Assembly (NCBI GenBank): GCA_035041965.1
Contig: JAPYMA010000892.1
Location: 16,849-80,848 of the forward strand
From: Anisakis pegreffii
Taxonomy: Eukaryota; Nematoda; Chromadorea; Rhabditida; Anisakidae
Direction of reading: 5' to 3'
Length of the DNA stretch: 64,000 bases
Shown: positions 12,935 through 24,520 of the stretch, piece after piece
How the letters are laid out: every line of letters starts with the position of its first letter
How positions within the stretch are numbered: the first letter of the stretch is position 1
Notes under the pieces: generated by a model
The model's input: only the letters and a program-made list of their open reading frames with translations
Told to the model about the DNA's origin: nothing
Database searches by the model: none
Translations under genes and position numbers: made by a program

Positions 12935-15308
12935 ATGTTTCCAGTCGAATCGCTCCTTATTATCATCGTCTCGTTCGTTCTACTTGCAATTCAGCCCAAT
13001 CAAGCACAATGGCTCTGTGGTGCAAATACTCCTCTCAATGTTCCATGCAGTAACAGTGGTAGCTGTACACTATATACCAATGATTTGACGACGTGTTGTA
13101 ACGGACAGTGTGTTTCTTACAAATGTCCTCAAGGTGGCATTGTGGTGAGCGTTAACAAATGCGCATTCAGCTCTCAATGCGTACCTAATAAATACGCTAA
13201 ACCGGCCAAATGCATCAAAAAATCTCCTCAGCACCACTCTCTGTGCTGTACAATTGTAAGTTGCTATCGTCATCTCGCTTTGATCCTTTGATGGACCAAC
13301 ATGATTAACTAGGCGATTCCATCAAAAAAAAACTGTGGTTGGCAGATTCGTTATGTGCGAATTTCAGAATCCGTATGAAAAATTATTACCGAACCAAAAT
13401 ATTTAGTAACCCAAAGTGATAGTTGATTCGCTTTCAATGTAATCTAATAGCCACCTGATAACTGAGAATTAGTTGCAAGAGGATGCTCGAACAATTGCAT
13501 TGCTGCGATTTCGGTCGTAACTTCATCATTTCATTTGATCATATTTTGTACCGCTAAGTCCATGATCAGAACTAGTGTTCGTCGGGAAGCAGTTTTTCGC
13601 ACGGGGGTGGGGTCCCCGCGGGGAGAAAATTGGACGAGAGGGTCCCCGTGAAAAAGTCGGGGAGCAAATTGCGCGGGGCGAGGAGCGCTCCCGCATTCCC
13701 TGCCGGGGTCCTTGACGGGGAGTCCGTTCCACGACGACCACTAGTCAGAACTGCTTCCCTGTGTGTGTGGCAATTAAATATGGATCGCACGGGATCAAAA
13801 CATTTAGTAACATAAATTAAGAGATGGATTTGTTTTCAGCCGACAACACCTTCCAATAAGTGCCCTAATAATCGGACACTAGTTGGAAGAGGATGCTCGC
13901 AAACTGCTGACTGCACTCGACAACTACAACGCAATGATGTTGAGTGTCTTAACGGAAATTGTTGCGCTAAGGTGAGACTTTAATGAATCGAATTCTCCGC
14001 TCGTTTGCATCTTGTACCGCCAAGTCCATGCTCAAATTTGCTTCCTCACGTTTAGAAATTGAATATGGATCGTATATGGACACAAAATATTCAATTCCTG
14101 AAATTAAGAGATGGTTAGCTTTCAGCCGCCAGCGCCTTTGAATAAGTGTCCTAACAACTGGGAATTAGTCGGAAGAGGATGTTCAAAAACCACTGAATGC
14201 ACTCAGCAACTGCATCGCAATGATGTTGAGTGTCGTAACGGAAGTTGTTGCGCTAAGGTGAGACTTTAATGAATCGACTTCTTTGCTCGTTAGCATCCTG
14301 TGCGAATAGTTCCATACACTGAGTTGAGGGCTGGTGAGGCTGTGAGGTGATTTCTTGGTGATTTCGCTCAGATCATGTCATTCGCAACACCTTTCTTCAT
14401 ATTTCAGTCAAGTGAATTAGGCGAATTCGAGTTGCGCTATTCTTTCGTTTCAATCTTCAAGCATAAGGCAGTTTCATTCGATGAAGAAATTCCATAAAGT
14501 TTTGTAACAGATTCATAGTTAGCTGAAACGTTGTTGAAATTGCGTGCAGGTATGAGTCTCAGTGGGATATTGCACACTCAAGTGATCATATAAGTATAAT
14601 AATTACACTGGTATAACGAAAATATATACCGCTTGTGTTAGAATAGTAATGTGCAATTTAGTCAGCCTATATATATAAATATCAGTAATTTATCGCTGAG
14701 CAATTTCTTATCCACGAGTGGCAACTGAATATGGATCGTACGAAATCAAGATATGCAGTTCTTTAAATTAAGAGATGGGTTTGTTTTCAGCCGACAGCAC
14801 CTTCCAATAACTGCCCTAATGATTGGGCACTAGTTGGAAGAGGATGCTCGCAAACCGCTGAATGCACTAAACAGTTGAATCGCAGTGATGTTGAATGTCG
14901 TAACGGAAGTTGCTGTGCTCACGATCAGGTAAGTCTTTACTGAGTCGAACTCTTTGTTTGCACCGTTATTACGATATCATTTAAAATAATGTTTTAGCCT
15001 GTATGCCCGTATAATTGGTTACACGTTGGAGGAACATGCACACAAACCTCTCAGTGCTCAACAAATTGGAATGGCAGAAGAACTGGGTGTTATAACGGAA
15101 AATGTTGTGTTGAGGTGAATTTTGAACAAATCGAATTTTTTGTTTGCTTATTTCCGAGCGAAAAAGAACAAATATTTTCGAAATTCAGGGGTGTAGCAAA
15201 TTGGTAGCAATGAACTGTCAGAGGGACAATCAATGTAAACCTCATGCTGGGGCATTTGCTTCGAGTGTGAAATGTTTGAAAAATAACTGCTGGATTCCGA
15301 TGTGTTAG
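12935..15308 (+). CDS. Secreted multi-module Cys-rich protein
   Basis: Six exons, all joined in phase 0: 12935-13255, 13840-13971, 14126-14257, 14791-14928, 14998-15114, 15189-15308; 319 residues. Residues 1-24 are a signal peptide (MFPVESLLIIIVSFVLLAIQ, cleavage near QA|QW). Exon 1 adds a Cys-rich segment. Exons 2-4 each encode one near-identical 44-46 residue module, C-P-N-x2-x-L-V-G-R-G-C-x5-C-x10-C-x-N-G-x-CC; exon 5 is a divergent module and exon 6 a last Cys-rich end. The pattern resembles nematode EB-like or other small disulphide modules of secreted proteins; I cannot assign a named family. The protein should be extracellular and disulphide-bonded. Intron ends around exons 2-4 are also alike, showing whole-exon duplication. 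Confidence 0.8.
13573..13743. mobile_element. GC-rich hAT-like MITE inside the first intron of the Cys-rich gene
   Basis: A 171-bp island, very rich in runs of G and C, sits in an AT-rich intron. Its ends are inverted repeats, TAGTGTTCGTCGGG and TAGTGGTCGTCGTGG, flanked by atcagaac (13565-13572) and gtcagaac (13744-13751), a 7/8 match to an 8-bp target duplication typical of hAT elements. The next intron has the same flanking sequence without the insert, which confirms the insertion. No transposase is encoded, so the element is non-autonomous. Confidence 0.8.
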
Positions 15309-15429
15309 ATGAGGTTAGTACTGTTTTATATTCAATTAATCGTATAACTGTAATGATTACAATTGTATAGTGCTATAAGGATTAATAGTCAGTTGAAATG
15401 TTGCTGAACTTGCGTGCGAGTTATATGAG

Positions 15430-15630
15430 GTGGACACTGCTATTTTATATTTAATCAGTCTGCGAAACAATTCAACGAAACATCTTCGGAATTTAGTCGT
15501 TTTGTCGCATCATTGCCCAGAAGTGCAATTTCGCGATCAAATGGCTGTAATTATGAGAATTCCTTCTCAGTTTGCAGATCTACTCAATGAGATCAAAAGT
15601 TCGTTTCAAAAACAGTTTTTAGAGGAGTAA
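15430..15630 (+). CDS. Unidentified open frame, possible terminal exon or relic
   Basis: A frame opening with GTG or ATG-like codons reads ...QFRDQMAVIMRIPSQFADLL... and ends at TAA 15628-15630. Composition is protein-like (amphipathic, acidic end) but I see no acceptor that decides its start and recognise no family. It lies just downstream of the Cys-rich gene and could equally be a fragment. Confidence 0.22.
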   Translation: MDTAILYLISLRNNSTKHLRNLVVLSHHCPEVQFRDQMAVIMRIPSQFADLLNEIKSSFQKQFLEE

Positions 15631-16068
15631 CGGAAGGCTATCAATCATAATTGATTATAGTGAAAGCTCGAAATATTTCCCAATAGGTCACTACAACGCG
15701 CCAACAACTTGAGCACCATAAATTGTCACTATTAATCAACATATTTCTTTATTCATTTAATAGTCTGAAATTTTGAAAAGTGAACGGTGTCGTGGCTGTT
15801 TCATATATTTGAATAATTGGAATCACACGAAATATTATACATTTGCAAAAAAAACTAAATGAACATATCGATAGTTTCAGATAAAGACGTTACAAATGGA
15901 TGAATCGAATGAAAAGTTCGAGAATACGAAGAAAATAAGCAATTATTATTATTGCTTAATGTACGACTGTTCAATGGTCATACGATTTTTTTCTATTATT
16001 TGAATAAATTGTTGATCATGTTTGGCTATGTTTGGTGATGCGTCTGGTGCAGTCAAATTGTTCCGTCT

Positions 16069-16777
16069 GTCGAGAAGAATAAAATTAGGAAAGATTTGTT
16101 CTCGACGACAAATCTTATGTTGTTGAGTGGCGTTGTGTTGTGCGGTAACGAGGGAACGAGTAGTAGGATTTTATTTGACAATATGATGATGATGTAAGGT
16201 TATATTATACAATAGTGAGAAACTGATTGATGGGGATAGGTTACGCAAAAAGGGAAGGTGACGGCTCCTTGTTAAAGGTGATGACAAGATAACGGATAGA
16301 GTATCCGTTTATCTTATGTCGTTGGGTCAGTCGTTGATTATCGTAACGCAGTTGTCGTTGTATTGTTTGTCGAGTGATCGCAATGATCCATGTGATTGTA
16401 TTTATACCCTTCTTGATTCGGAACTGCGTGCTGTTCCGACAAATTCCATTTAGAAGATCCAGGTTACAATCACCGGCTGTGGTGCGTAGATTTGTTTTCC
16501 GACAAATTCCATTTAGAAGATCCAGGTTACAATAACCGGCTGTGGTGCGTAGATTTGTTCCTTGAAGACAACGGGCTGATCTCAATACGTGTATTGCTCC
16601 AATTGTCCTGCTGTTCAAACGGTTTTTGGGACCGTTATTTGATTGATCACTGTTTACGTATTTATTACTAGTTTGGAGATTTGCTTAAAATGACATTTGA
16701 ATGTCATTAATCATTTCACTAATTTAACTCTATTATTTATAAATTTATGGAGGATCTGACTCGCGGACTTCGCGACA
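16069..16777 (-). repeat. 3' LTR of the retrotransposon (minus orientation)
   Basis: 709 bp, TG...CA. Positions from about 16262 to 16777 are nearly identical to the other LTR; 16069-16260 is strongly diverged with indels. It contains an internal 63-bp tandem duplication (16438-16500 and 16501-16563) and a 125-codon frame on the minus strand (16241-16618). Confidence 0.85.
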
Positions 16778-16960
16778 CTCCCGAGCGGAAAAAGTCTCAC
16801 ATTTATCATAGTGGACTTATCAAAGGTGAAAAATATTGATGCTGGCTTTTGGAGTAGGATCCCAGGTTTCGCATCTGATTGTCTCGGGGGTTGTACCGCC
16901 GGAGTTGCATTTGTTGATTTGACGACGGTTTGTATCGGCGAGTTGGGTAGTAGTTTTTCG

Positions 16961-17635
16961 ATTGCCACCGCTTGTATGCTGATAGCTCGATTGTCGTACA
17001 TCTCGATTGCCACCGCTTGTATGCTGATAGCTCGATTGTCGTGCATCTCGATTGCCACCGCTTGTATGCTGATAGCTCGATTGTCGTGCATCTCGATTGC
17101 CACCGCTTGTATGCTGATAGCTCGATTGTCGTGCATCTCGATTGCCACCGCTTGTATGCTGATAGCTCGATTGTCGTGCATCTCGATTGCCACCGCTTGT
17201 ATGCTGATAGCTCGATTGTCGTGCATCTCGATTGCCACCGCTTGTATGCTGATAGCTCGATTGTCGTGCATCTCGATTGCCACCGCTTGTATGCTGATAG
17301 CTCGATTGTCGTGCATCTCGATTGCCACCGCTTGTATGCTGATAGCTCGATTGTCGTGCATCTCGATTGCCACCGCTTGTATGCTGATAGCTCGATTGTC
17401 GTGCATCTCGATTGCCACCGCTTGTATGCTGATAGCTCGATTGTCGTGCATCTCGATTGCCACCGCTTGTATGCTGATAGCTCGATTGTCGTGCATCTCG
17501 ATTGCCACCGCTTGTATGCTGATAGCTCGATTGTCGTGCATTTCGATTGCCACCGCTTGTATGCTGATAGCTCGATTGTCGTGCATCTCGATTGCCACCG
17601 CTTGTATGCTGATAGCTCGATTGTTGTTTCCTTCG
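16961..17635. repeat. 45-bp minisatellite, 15 copies, inside the retrotransposon
   Basis: Unit starts ATTGCCACCGCTTGTATGCT; fifteen copies in exact 45-bp register, nearly all identical, with small changes in the first, the last two and one C/T variant. Because 45 is a multiple of three and the unit lacks stops in five of six frames, it produces five overlapping long ORFs (225-363 codons). On the element's own strand the three frames repeat NRAISIQAVAIEMHD, TTIELSAYKRWQSRC and SSYQHTSGGNRDARQ. I cannot tell which, if any, is translated. Confidence 0.92.
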
Positions 17636-17903
17636 CAGCTTTGTTGTAGCAGAAGGCCTGGTCGTCGTTGTTGTTGCTGCTGAGTCTTCGTGAACGCGGA
17701 GCTGGATTCCACGTCCTTGTCTCGACCAATTGATTGTTGTCGTTCGACCGGATGTGACCATTTCATATTTTCGCGCACTATCACTTGTCCAATCGATACC
17801 ACTGGTGCTGTCGAGCATTCCCGTCAGCGTAGCAGTTGATTAATAATTGGAATAATAATGGCAGACATGGTGAGTTTCTTACCTCACCGGCTGGGCCCCC
17901 AAA

Positions 17904-18615
17904 TGTCGAGAAGAGTAATAAATAAGAACGATTGATGATAAGATTTGTTCTCGACAACAAATCTTAAGTTGTTGAGAGGCGTTGTAGTGCGGTAACAAGA
18001 GCACGAACAATAAGATAATTTTATTGGATAAGGGCAAATAGATACAATATGAGGTGTAAAGTTGATTTACGGCGACAGATTATGTCAAAGGGGAAAGTGG
18101 CGACTCCTTGTTGAAGGTGATGACAAGATAACGGATAGAGTATCCGTTTATCTTATGTCGTTGGGTCAGTCGTTGATTATCGTAACGCAGTTGTCGTTGT
18201 ATTGTTTGTCGAGTGATCGCAATGATCCATGTGATTGTATTTATACCCTTCTTGATTCGGAACTGCGTGCTGTTCCGACAAATTCCATTTAGAAGATCCA
18301 GGTTACGATAACCGGCTGTGGTGCGTAGATTTGTTTTCCGACAAATTCCATTTAGAAGATCCAGGTTACAATAACCGGCTGTGGTGCGTAGATTTGTTCC
18401 TTGAAGACAACGAGCTGATCTCAAAACGTGTATTGCTCCAATTGTCCTGCTGTTCAAACGGTTTTTGGACCGTTATTTGATTGATCACTGTTTACGTATT
18501 TATTACTAGTTTGGAGATTTGCTTAAAATGACATTTGAATGTCATTAATCATTTCACTAATTTAACTCTATTATTTATAAATTTATGGAGGATCTGACTC
18601 GCGGACTTCGCGACA
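17904..18615 (-). repeat. 5' LTR of the retrotransposon (minus orientation)
   Basis: 712 bp, TG...CA; partner of 16069-16777. Shares the 63-bp internal duplication and an intact 125-codon minus-strand frame (18080-18457) with its partner. Confidence 0.85.
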
Positions 18616-19871
18616 CCGTCCCAGTGCTGGGGAATAGAACGGTTTTAGAATTTGAGATGCTGGAATGGAACACAAAGTTATAAAAGCATGGAAGATCGGA
18701 TTCTTTGGAAATTTTAGCACAATCGTATAAGAAGTTCGAAAAAGGAGAATGCAGGATGGAGCCGAATGAATAATTGAGAATAATTAAGAGAGAAGAACAG
18801 AACAAATTAAAATAATCCATCAAAATTGTGAACAAAGACATTTTCAGTTATACAGCGAATGTGTATTTGCTTATGCAAATCAAACCTGAAGATCAGTGAA
18901 CACATGCCAAATGTTAACCAATCAACATCCGTGACATCGATCCTTTCCTCATTTCAGTTACACTTGAATGGATACGGATGAAACTTTCACGCGCATATGA
19001 AATAAATTGGAAATTTCTTCTAATTACGCATCTTTTGCTATAAAGACACGCTTAATGAGTGAACGCTATAACGTGAGATTGCAATTTTATAAAATGCTAT
19101 GTGGATATGAAGGTGTATGGCATAACTTCACCATCTGATTTGTTTGAAATTGTCTGCACTTTCTGTTGTTAAAGCAACTTTCGCATTTTACTTTCCGAAA
19201 GGAAAAATTCGAGAGAATTCTCATAACTAATTTCAGAGATGATTCAGCAATTACTTGTCCGAGTGTATTCCAGAGAGAGCTTCTAACATTTAATTGTCCA
19301 TCGTATCTGTTGTTCAGATTGTATCTGAGTTTCACATTTCATACTGTAATCAGCAAAATGAGAGCAAATTATTCAGCCATTAGTCACATGCCATGAGCAA
19401 TTTTGGAACAGTAAAAAATTTTATTGGTTCAAAACGGGTGTGGTCGACTTTGAAAAATGTCACCGCGAACATTTTCGAAGAAAATTAACATTTGGTGATT
19501 TTGTCGTTTGATGATAATTAACCAAAACTGAAATGTTATCATTGAAATTAATTTCGCAGTTTTTCATGAGTTCTTACTTAATTGACAGTCAAATATAATG
19601 GCCGATTTCAGACAACATTCTCAGCAAGCGATGCTTTTAGAAAAGACGCTTATTTTTCGATTATCTTTTCTGTTTGACATGCTAAAAGACATTTGCAGAA
19701 AACGTTGGTAGATCAGTTGCATGAGACGTGAAGATCAGGTATTCCGAGTTTCAGCTGGAGATCCTCTTCAGTCACGAATAAAAAAGACTGCACGTCAATA
19801 AATCATTAAGTTTCACCATGCGAAATCCTAAAACAAACGGAATATTTTGATGATATAATCTTCGTCTAAAT

Positions 19872-20548
19872 CAGTGTTCTCATAGAGGATGAAATTACCC
19901 ATTTTGGGTAATTTGAAGGTGTCAAGTGGGAGTGGAGGGGGTCGGGAAATTACTATTTTGAGCAGTTGTTATGTTATGATAGAACGCCATTGTGATGGTG
20001 TTTTTTAATTCGAGTATTTAAATGCGGTTAGTTGACGGCAACACTCTTTACTCTCCTATTTTCTGAGTATCATTAACTCGTCCGGGCTTAACGGGGTTTT
20101 CATTCGTTTTAACATGGTTTTCATTCTTTTCCTTGCTGCTACAATCGCTCTCATAGCTTTTACCACCAAAAGTGTTCTCTTTTGCTAATTTCTCATTCAT
20201 TTCACTCAACAGTTGAAGTTAAATTCTCATTCTATCCAACGCACTACATAATCATTTGACTGTTGAACGTTGTTGAACAATAATATTCGATTGCTGTGTT
20301 GCTGATTTCGTCTGTCAACACTAGTCAACGTATTGTCAGTAAGAATGAGAAATTGATTCGAACTGTGAAGTGAACTGAGACGAAGTGAATGAGAAAAACT
20401 CATCAAGAGAACGATATTCGCATGAAATAGCTATGAGAGTGAATAGAACACGCCTGAAAAGAATGAGAATTCATCTAAATCAGTTTGAGCGTTTCATAGT
20501 GAATAGCTTTGCATGCAATCATAATCGACTGTAATAATGAGTCTAGGA
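19872..20548 (+). repeat. Foldback-type interspersed repeat, copy A
   Basis: Begins CAGTGTTCTCATAGAGGATG, close to hAT-type terminal repeats. The centre is an imperfect inverted repeat: the arm read on the minus strand from about 20230 to 20095 (GAATGAGAAATTAGCAAAAG..GCTATGAGAG) matches the plus-strand arm at about 20343-20475 (GAATGAGAAAAACTCATC..GCTATGAGAG). Related copies lie at 27097-27672 (same strand) and 46988-47650 (opposite strand). Confidence 0.75.
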
Positions 20549-20770
20549 CAGTGGCCTTCATAGGGAGTAAAATTACCTGTTTTGGGTAATTCGCGGCTGT
20601 CGGGGCTATGGAGGGAGTTGGGAAATCAGTATTCCATACAGTTGTTAGTTATGATACGACTCCATTGTGATGGTGTAATTTTCACTCGGATATTTAAACG
20701 CGGCTCGCTCATGTAAACGCTCTTCTTTATCCTACTTTCTGAGTATCTCTTGCTGGCTTCGGTCTGAAAG
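20549..20770 (+). repeat. Second, partial 5' end of the same repeat in direct orientation
   Basis: CAGTGGCCTTCATAGGGAGT onward parallels copy A's first 220 bases, including TGTGATGGTGT and TATTTAAA-CGCGG, in direct rather than inverted orientation, so copy A is flanked by direct terminal repeats. Confidence 0.65.
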
Positions 20771-21783
20771 GAAGTCAGTCTCAGTTAATCACATTTATTT
20801 CATAGATTCTTTAACGTATTGGTTGACATCCTTTCTCATAAACAGTAAGAATTGATTGAAATGTTTAGCACGACAGAAAAGATCATTCGTTTGGTGTGGG
20901 ACGATCGAGTGTATCTGAATTCATCCGTCATTATTATTTGGTTGCACTGAAAAGTTTTGATAAGTTCTTTAATTACTGCATATAAAGGAATTTCGGTTCG
21001 TAAATGAATTTTTGTGAATGAACCAACTGCCCAACCGTGTCATAGGCATCTGTTTTATGACAAATATGTACCAAGTGGTCATTTTGCTTTTGGATTCTAC
21101 AGCGAAAATTATTTTCCGTACTTGTGAATGAGATGACTGGTTTTCGTTTTTGATTACAGAGGTCCATATTGTTTGTGCAGTGGACAAACAAAGTTCTGAA
21201 AATACTTCTCTTATTACAGAAAACAAATTTCTTTCACACCGCTGATAAACTTCCTGAGCGGTTTCCGTTTGTTCCTGACGTTATACATAGAAATAGTAAG
21301 TTCTTGTATCAGGGAAGGGGGAGGTAGTAACTGCGGCCTGCCAGATCGTCAAAAGAGGTAATAGTGCATCCAAACTTGAGAATCAGTGATGGAAATTTGC
21401 GCAGTGAAAATTATTTCCAATGAAAACGTTCTGTTTACACCGATATAGTTTTATTGTACGACATGATGAAAGCAAAAATTATGGTCTCATAAATACTTTA
21501 TTCAACGCCACTAATAAAGGAATATTCTCACTTAATCAGTCACTAATGAAGGATTATTCAGCTATTGATTGCCACTATTCGCAGTTTTAACATGAAAATC
21601 AGCAAAAAAATGCGCAAGAACGACTACCATGTGGTTTTGCTTTTGCAGATATGTGGCAGTAGAAAAGTGACCAAAACACAGAGGTTTAAACTCGATTACG
21701 CTGAACTCAAGCTTGATCCTAGACTATAAGCTAGTTTTAGGCTAACACTCAGCCTCTGGTGCCTTTAAGCTCATAAATACGCT

Positions 21784-22133
21784 TCAGGTGAGCATATTTT
21801 TTGCATTCGACAATAACCGACGCCGTTCCGAGTTGATCTTCTGCACTTTCAAGGAATCTTTAGGGAATATGTCCTCGAGCAGTACAACTGCAGTGCTTAC
21901 CGCAAATCATTGCTTATGTTTGTTTCTCGTTCGAAGTTGAATAGTTTTCCTTGACTCCAGCAATGAAAATGATTCTGGTGTCCTCATTTCGAAGTAGAAT
22001 CAGGCTCAAAGACCAAACCATCCAGATTGTCAGCAATTCCAGCTTTTGTCGCAGATATTAAATGCTATTTTGTCTACAATACGAAAGTTCGTTTCCGCGT
22101 GTGCAAAACATCGTCCACATCATTCACAGCTCT
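21784..22133 (-). CDS. Unidentified gene, three 3' exons
   Basis: Three coding-like pieces: 22083-22133 (RAVNDVDDVLHTRKRTF, bounded by TTTTTAG and GTATTG), 22019-22042 (AGIADNLD) and 21784-21887 (VVLLEDIFPKDSLKVQ... ending NAKNMLT, stop 21784-21786). The last two join in phase 1. The first leaves phase 0, so either its donor is wrong or another small exon exists. The highly charged end with ERRR suggests a helical tail. I do not recognise it; earlier exons would lie above 22.14 kb. Confidence 0.4.
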
Positions 22134-22898
22134 CTAAAAATATCATACCACTTTTGTGACACAACTAAATAGCCACAAAATGAATTCAAGCGGAATTCGA
22201 ATGTCTTAAAGAATTGATAGTTTAGTCGAGTTGTAAGGCTAAGCCAGACGATGAAATGCTAGAAAATGAATTGTAGCTGAATGAATTCACGAACGATAGC
22301 TCGAGACGTTATCGTGCTGAATTCTCTAAATTTACTGCCATACTTTTATCGTTTGTTTCTTCTCCTTAGCTGCCAGACACAGCCATCTGACGATAATTAT
22401 CAGTAATTGGCATTTTTCAACTTCCCAACAAGGCGCCCTCACTGCAAATGTTCACCAACAATCCGCTGTCTGGCTACGCATTTGACCACTCCACTAGAAT
22501 CTCAAATGATACTATCTTAAAAATTTGATATTGTCATGAACTTGTGAAAGTATTTGAATGCTCAATCACCAAAAAAACTTTGCTAAAAACTGCGTTTTAT
22601 TTCGCATGAAAAGGATGTTTGTGATTTTTTTCACCATCTTTTTGTTTTTCTTCTTCTTCTTCTTCAGCAGCAATGCTCTCCTCTTATTGCTTTATATATG
22701 AAGTGGTCAGACGACATTCTTTTGAATCAATTAAAAATGTGAAGCATTCAACTCCAAATAACATCACATCACATCATTCGTCCCGTTGTCCCTATATAAA
22801 TGGAAGTTTTGTGATCAAACGCGTTACATTCTCACAATACAATACACATATCCAAACGCCCATTCACATTCTGTTGATTCCAGAGATTATTTACGCAA

Positions 22899-23128
22899 TT
22901 ATCGCACGCAAAGTTTGTATTCGGTCGTCATCCGTTGAGCATTTCCACCGATAACAACTCCGTGTTGGGTATTGTTCCGTTGCACATATTTAGTGGCCAA
23001 ATAATATTCCATTCCAAGAATGCGTCTCCGGGAATCGCTAATAAATATGCTCAGCGAGTTCGTTGGCTTGAATAAGACACCAGACTTTAAATTGAACGCC
23101 AAATCGACGCAATTCATCGCTGAAGCAG
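22899..23128 (-). CDS. Unidentified terminal exon
   Basis: An open stretch ends ...RMTTEYKLCVR with stop at 22899-22901 and reads SLSIFISDSRRRILGMEYYL before that, with balanced codon use unlike the surrounding AT-rich DNA. No acceptor fixes its right end (an AG at about 23109 or further right could serve). Family unknown; it cannot belong to the exons at 21.8-22.1 kb because it has its own stop. Confidence 0.38.
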
Positions 23129-24520
23129 TAGCTGCAGAGTCGAGACGCTATTCGAAGATTGAGCTTAGAGTTTGTTGATTTTTTTTTTGAATTGTTCATT
23201 TGATTCATTTGATATTCATTCATTTGATTAATTGCTCGTTTATTTGTTCATGTTTTCTTTTTTGAAAATATATTCGTTGGAATTTGATTGAAATAATACA
23301 TTCGAGAGAATTTTTAGTGAAAAACAAGAGTGACCTTGTAGGTGAATCTGTTAGTGTAATTGAATTGTTCAGATAGTATCCAAAAATAAGTTCAGAGCAG
23401 AATCAGATATGTGGTTTGCGCATAATGTTAGTGACTATTCATATCCTGGTTTGGCTGGGAGGCAGATCTGATTTCAGAGAGGGATCTAACCTCTCTGGTG
23501 TCACATTGTTCCTATGGCTGAGGCAAGAGCTTGTTGAATCGGTGCAAAGTTGATTTTTGAAATTCTGATCAATCATTGTATTTTGTGGTGTGCATAATGC
23601 AGATTTCGTACGATCGAAACTTGCTGTATTTAATAATATCATTCTTACTGCTGAAAATGCGTTTGAGATTTTTGCTGTACTTAATATGTGAACTTTCGTT
23701 CCGTGAAGCATTTTGTTTTTAACTGTAGAAGAGAGTTGTGTTCTCTGGATTCACTCCAGACTTCAACACACCTTGAAAAAGGGCATTTATTGATATGATA
23801 CTGATGTTGGGAGTGTTTCTGTCAATGCAATATTTTAAGAATGACAATAATACAAAATTACTAGAATGAATTTTGTGAATGACTAAAATTCTTCTGTAAT
23901 CTCAAAAACAATCTTGCTGCAAAGTTTTGAGTATCGTTGCGGCTGGAAGCTTTATTATAGAATTCTATAAGTTTTATTAACATTTACAAAAGATATGATT
24001 TCTGAAATTCACTTTAGAAGTTAATGAAAAAATCTTCTTTGAATGGTAATTTTTCTAAAGTAGTGATTCTTGCTGATAGATTCCTGTTTTCCTGAGAACC
24101 ATACAAAATCGGGCAATAAATTTCCAAGTGAAATATTTTGTCAAAAACTGAAAAATGTTGCGGTCAAAAACTGGTGAAACTTGTCAAAGACTCAGACAGT
24201 CAAAATGAAAAAATTCAACCACTTTGATGTTGATATTCTGGTTTTTTTTTCCAAATTTATTTCCGTTGGTATAACGAAGAGTTTCGACATGTTCCAGTGA
24301 GACAAATAAAACTTCACTAGAATAGAAAAAACTTTTCCAGGTACTTCCCATCATCAATTACCTAAAAAACCGTAGTGAATAAGTGATAAAAACGATTTCT
24401 TACGATCAGTTTTTCGTCTAATTGATATCCGCTAATGAGCAATAGCTCAGGGGCCAACTTACTTCAGTCCAAGCATATGTCTGCAGTTGCCTTTTGCTGG
24501 GAAATAAGCTCTAAGCAAGC
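23129..24520. other. No supported gene
   Basis: AT-rich. A short hairpin (CAGAGAGG-7 nt-CCTCTCTG) lies near 23473-23500. A 90-codon minus-strand frame at 23439-23711 has no splice or domain support. Confidence 0.4.

Larger units (their letters stand above)
16069..18615 (-). mobile_element. Non-autonomous LTR retrotransposon
   Basis: Two long terminal repeats (16069-16777 and 17904-18615) begin TG and end CA and flank 1126 bp. A 5-bp target duplication, CCGTC, is at 16064-16068 and 18616-18620. On the minus strand the right LTR is followed after two bases by TGGGGGCCCAGCCGG, a plausible tRNA primer-binding site, which fixes the orientation. The interior has no protease, reverse transcriptase, RNase H or integrase; it is mostly a 45-bp minisatellite. 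It therefore depends on a helper element. Superfamily is not determinable without polymerase; the 5-bp duplication fits Gypsy or BEL/Pao. Confidence 0.85.
18616..21783. other. Intergenic, with foldback repeat
   Basis: Apart from the repeat at 19872-20770 no feature is supported. A minus-strand frame near 20973-21191 (…HLVHICHKTDAYDTVGQLVH…) looks weakly protein-like but has no splice support. Confidence 0.4.

Noticed and set aside
13526..13815. Arg/Pro/Gly-rich frames in the first intron of the Cys-rich gene
   Set aside because: They lie inside the GC-rich MITE; GC-rich DNA lacks stops.
16961..17635. CRISPR array
   Set aside because: Head-to-tail 45-bp units without unique spacers, in a eukaryotic LTR element.
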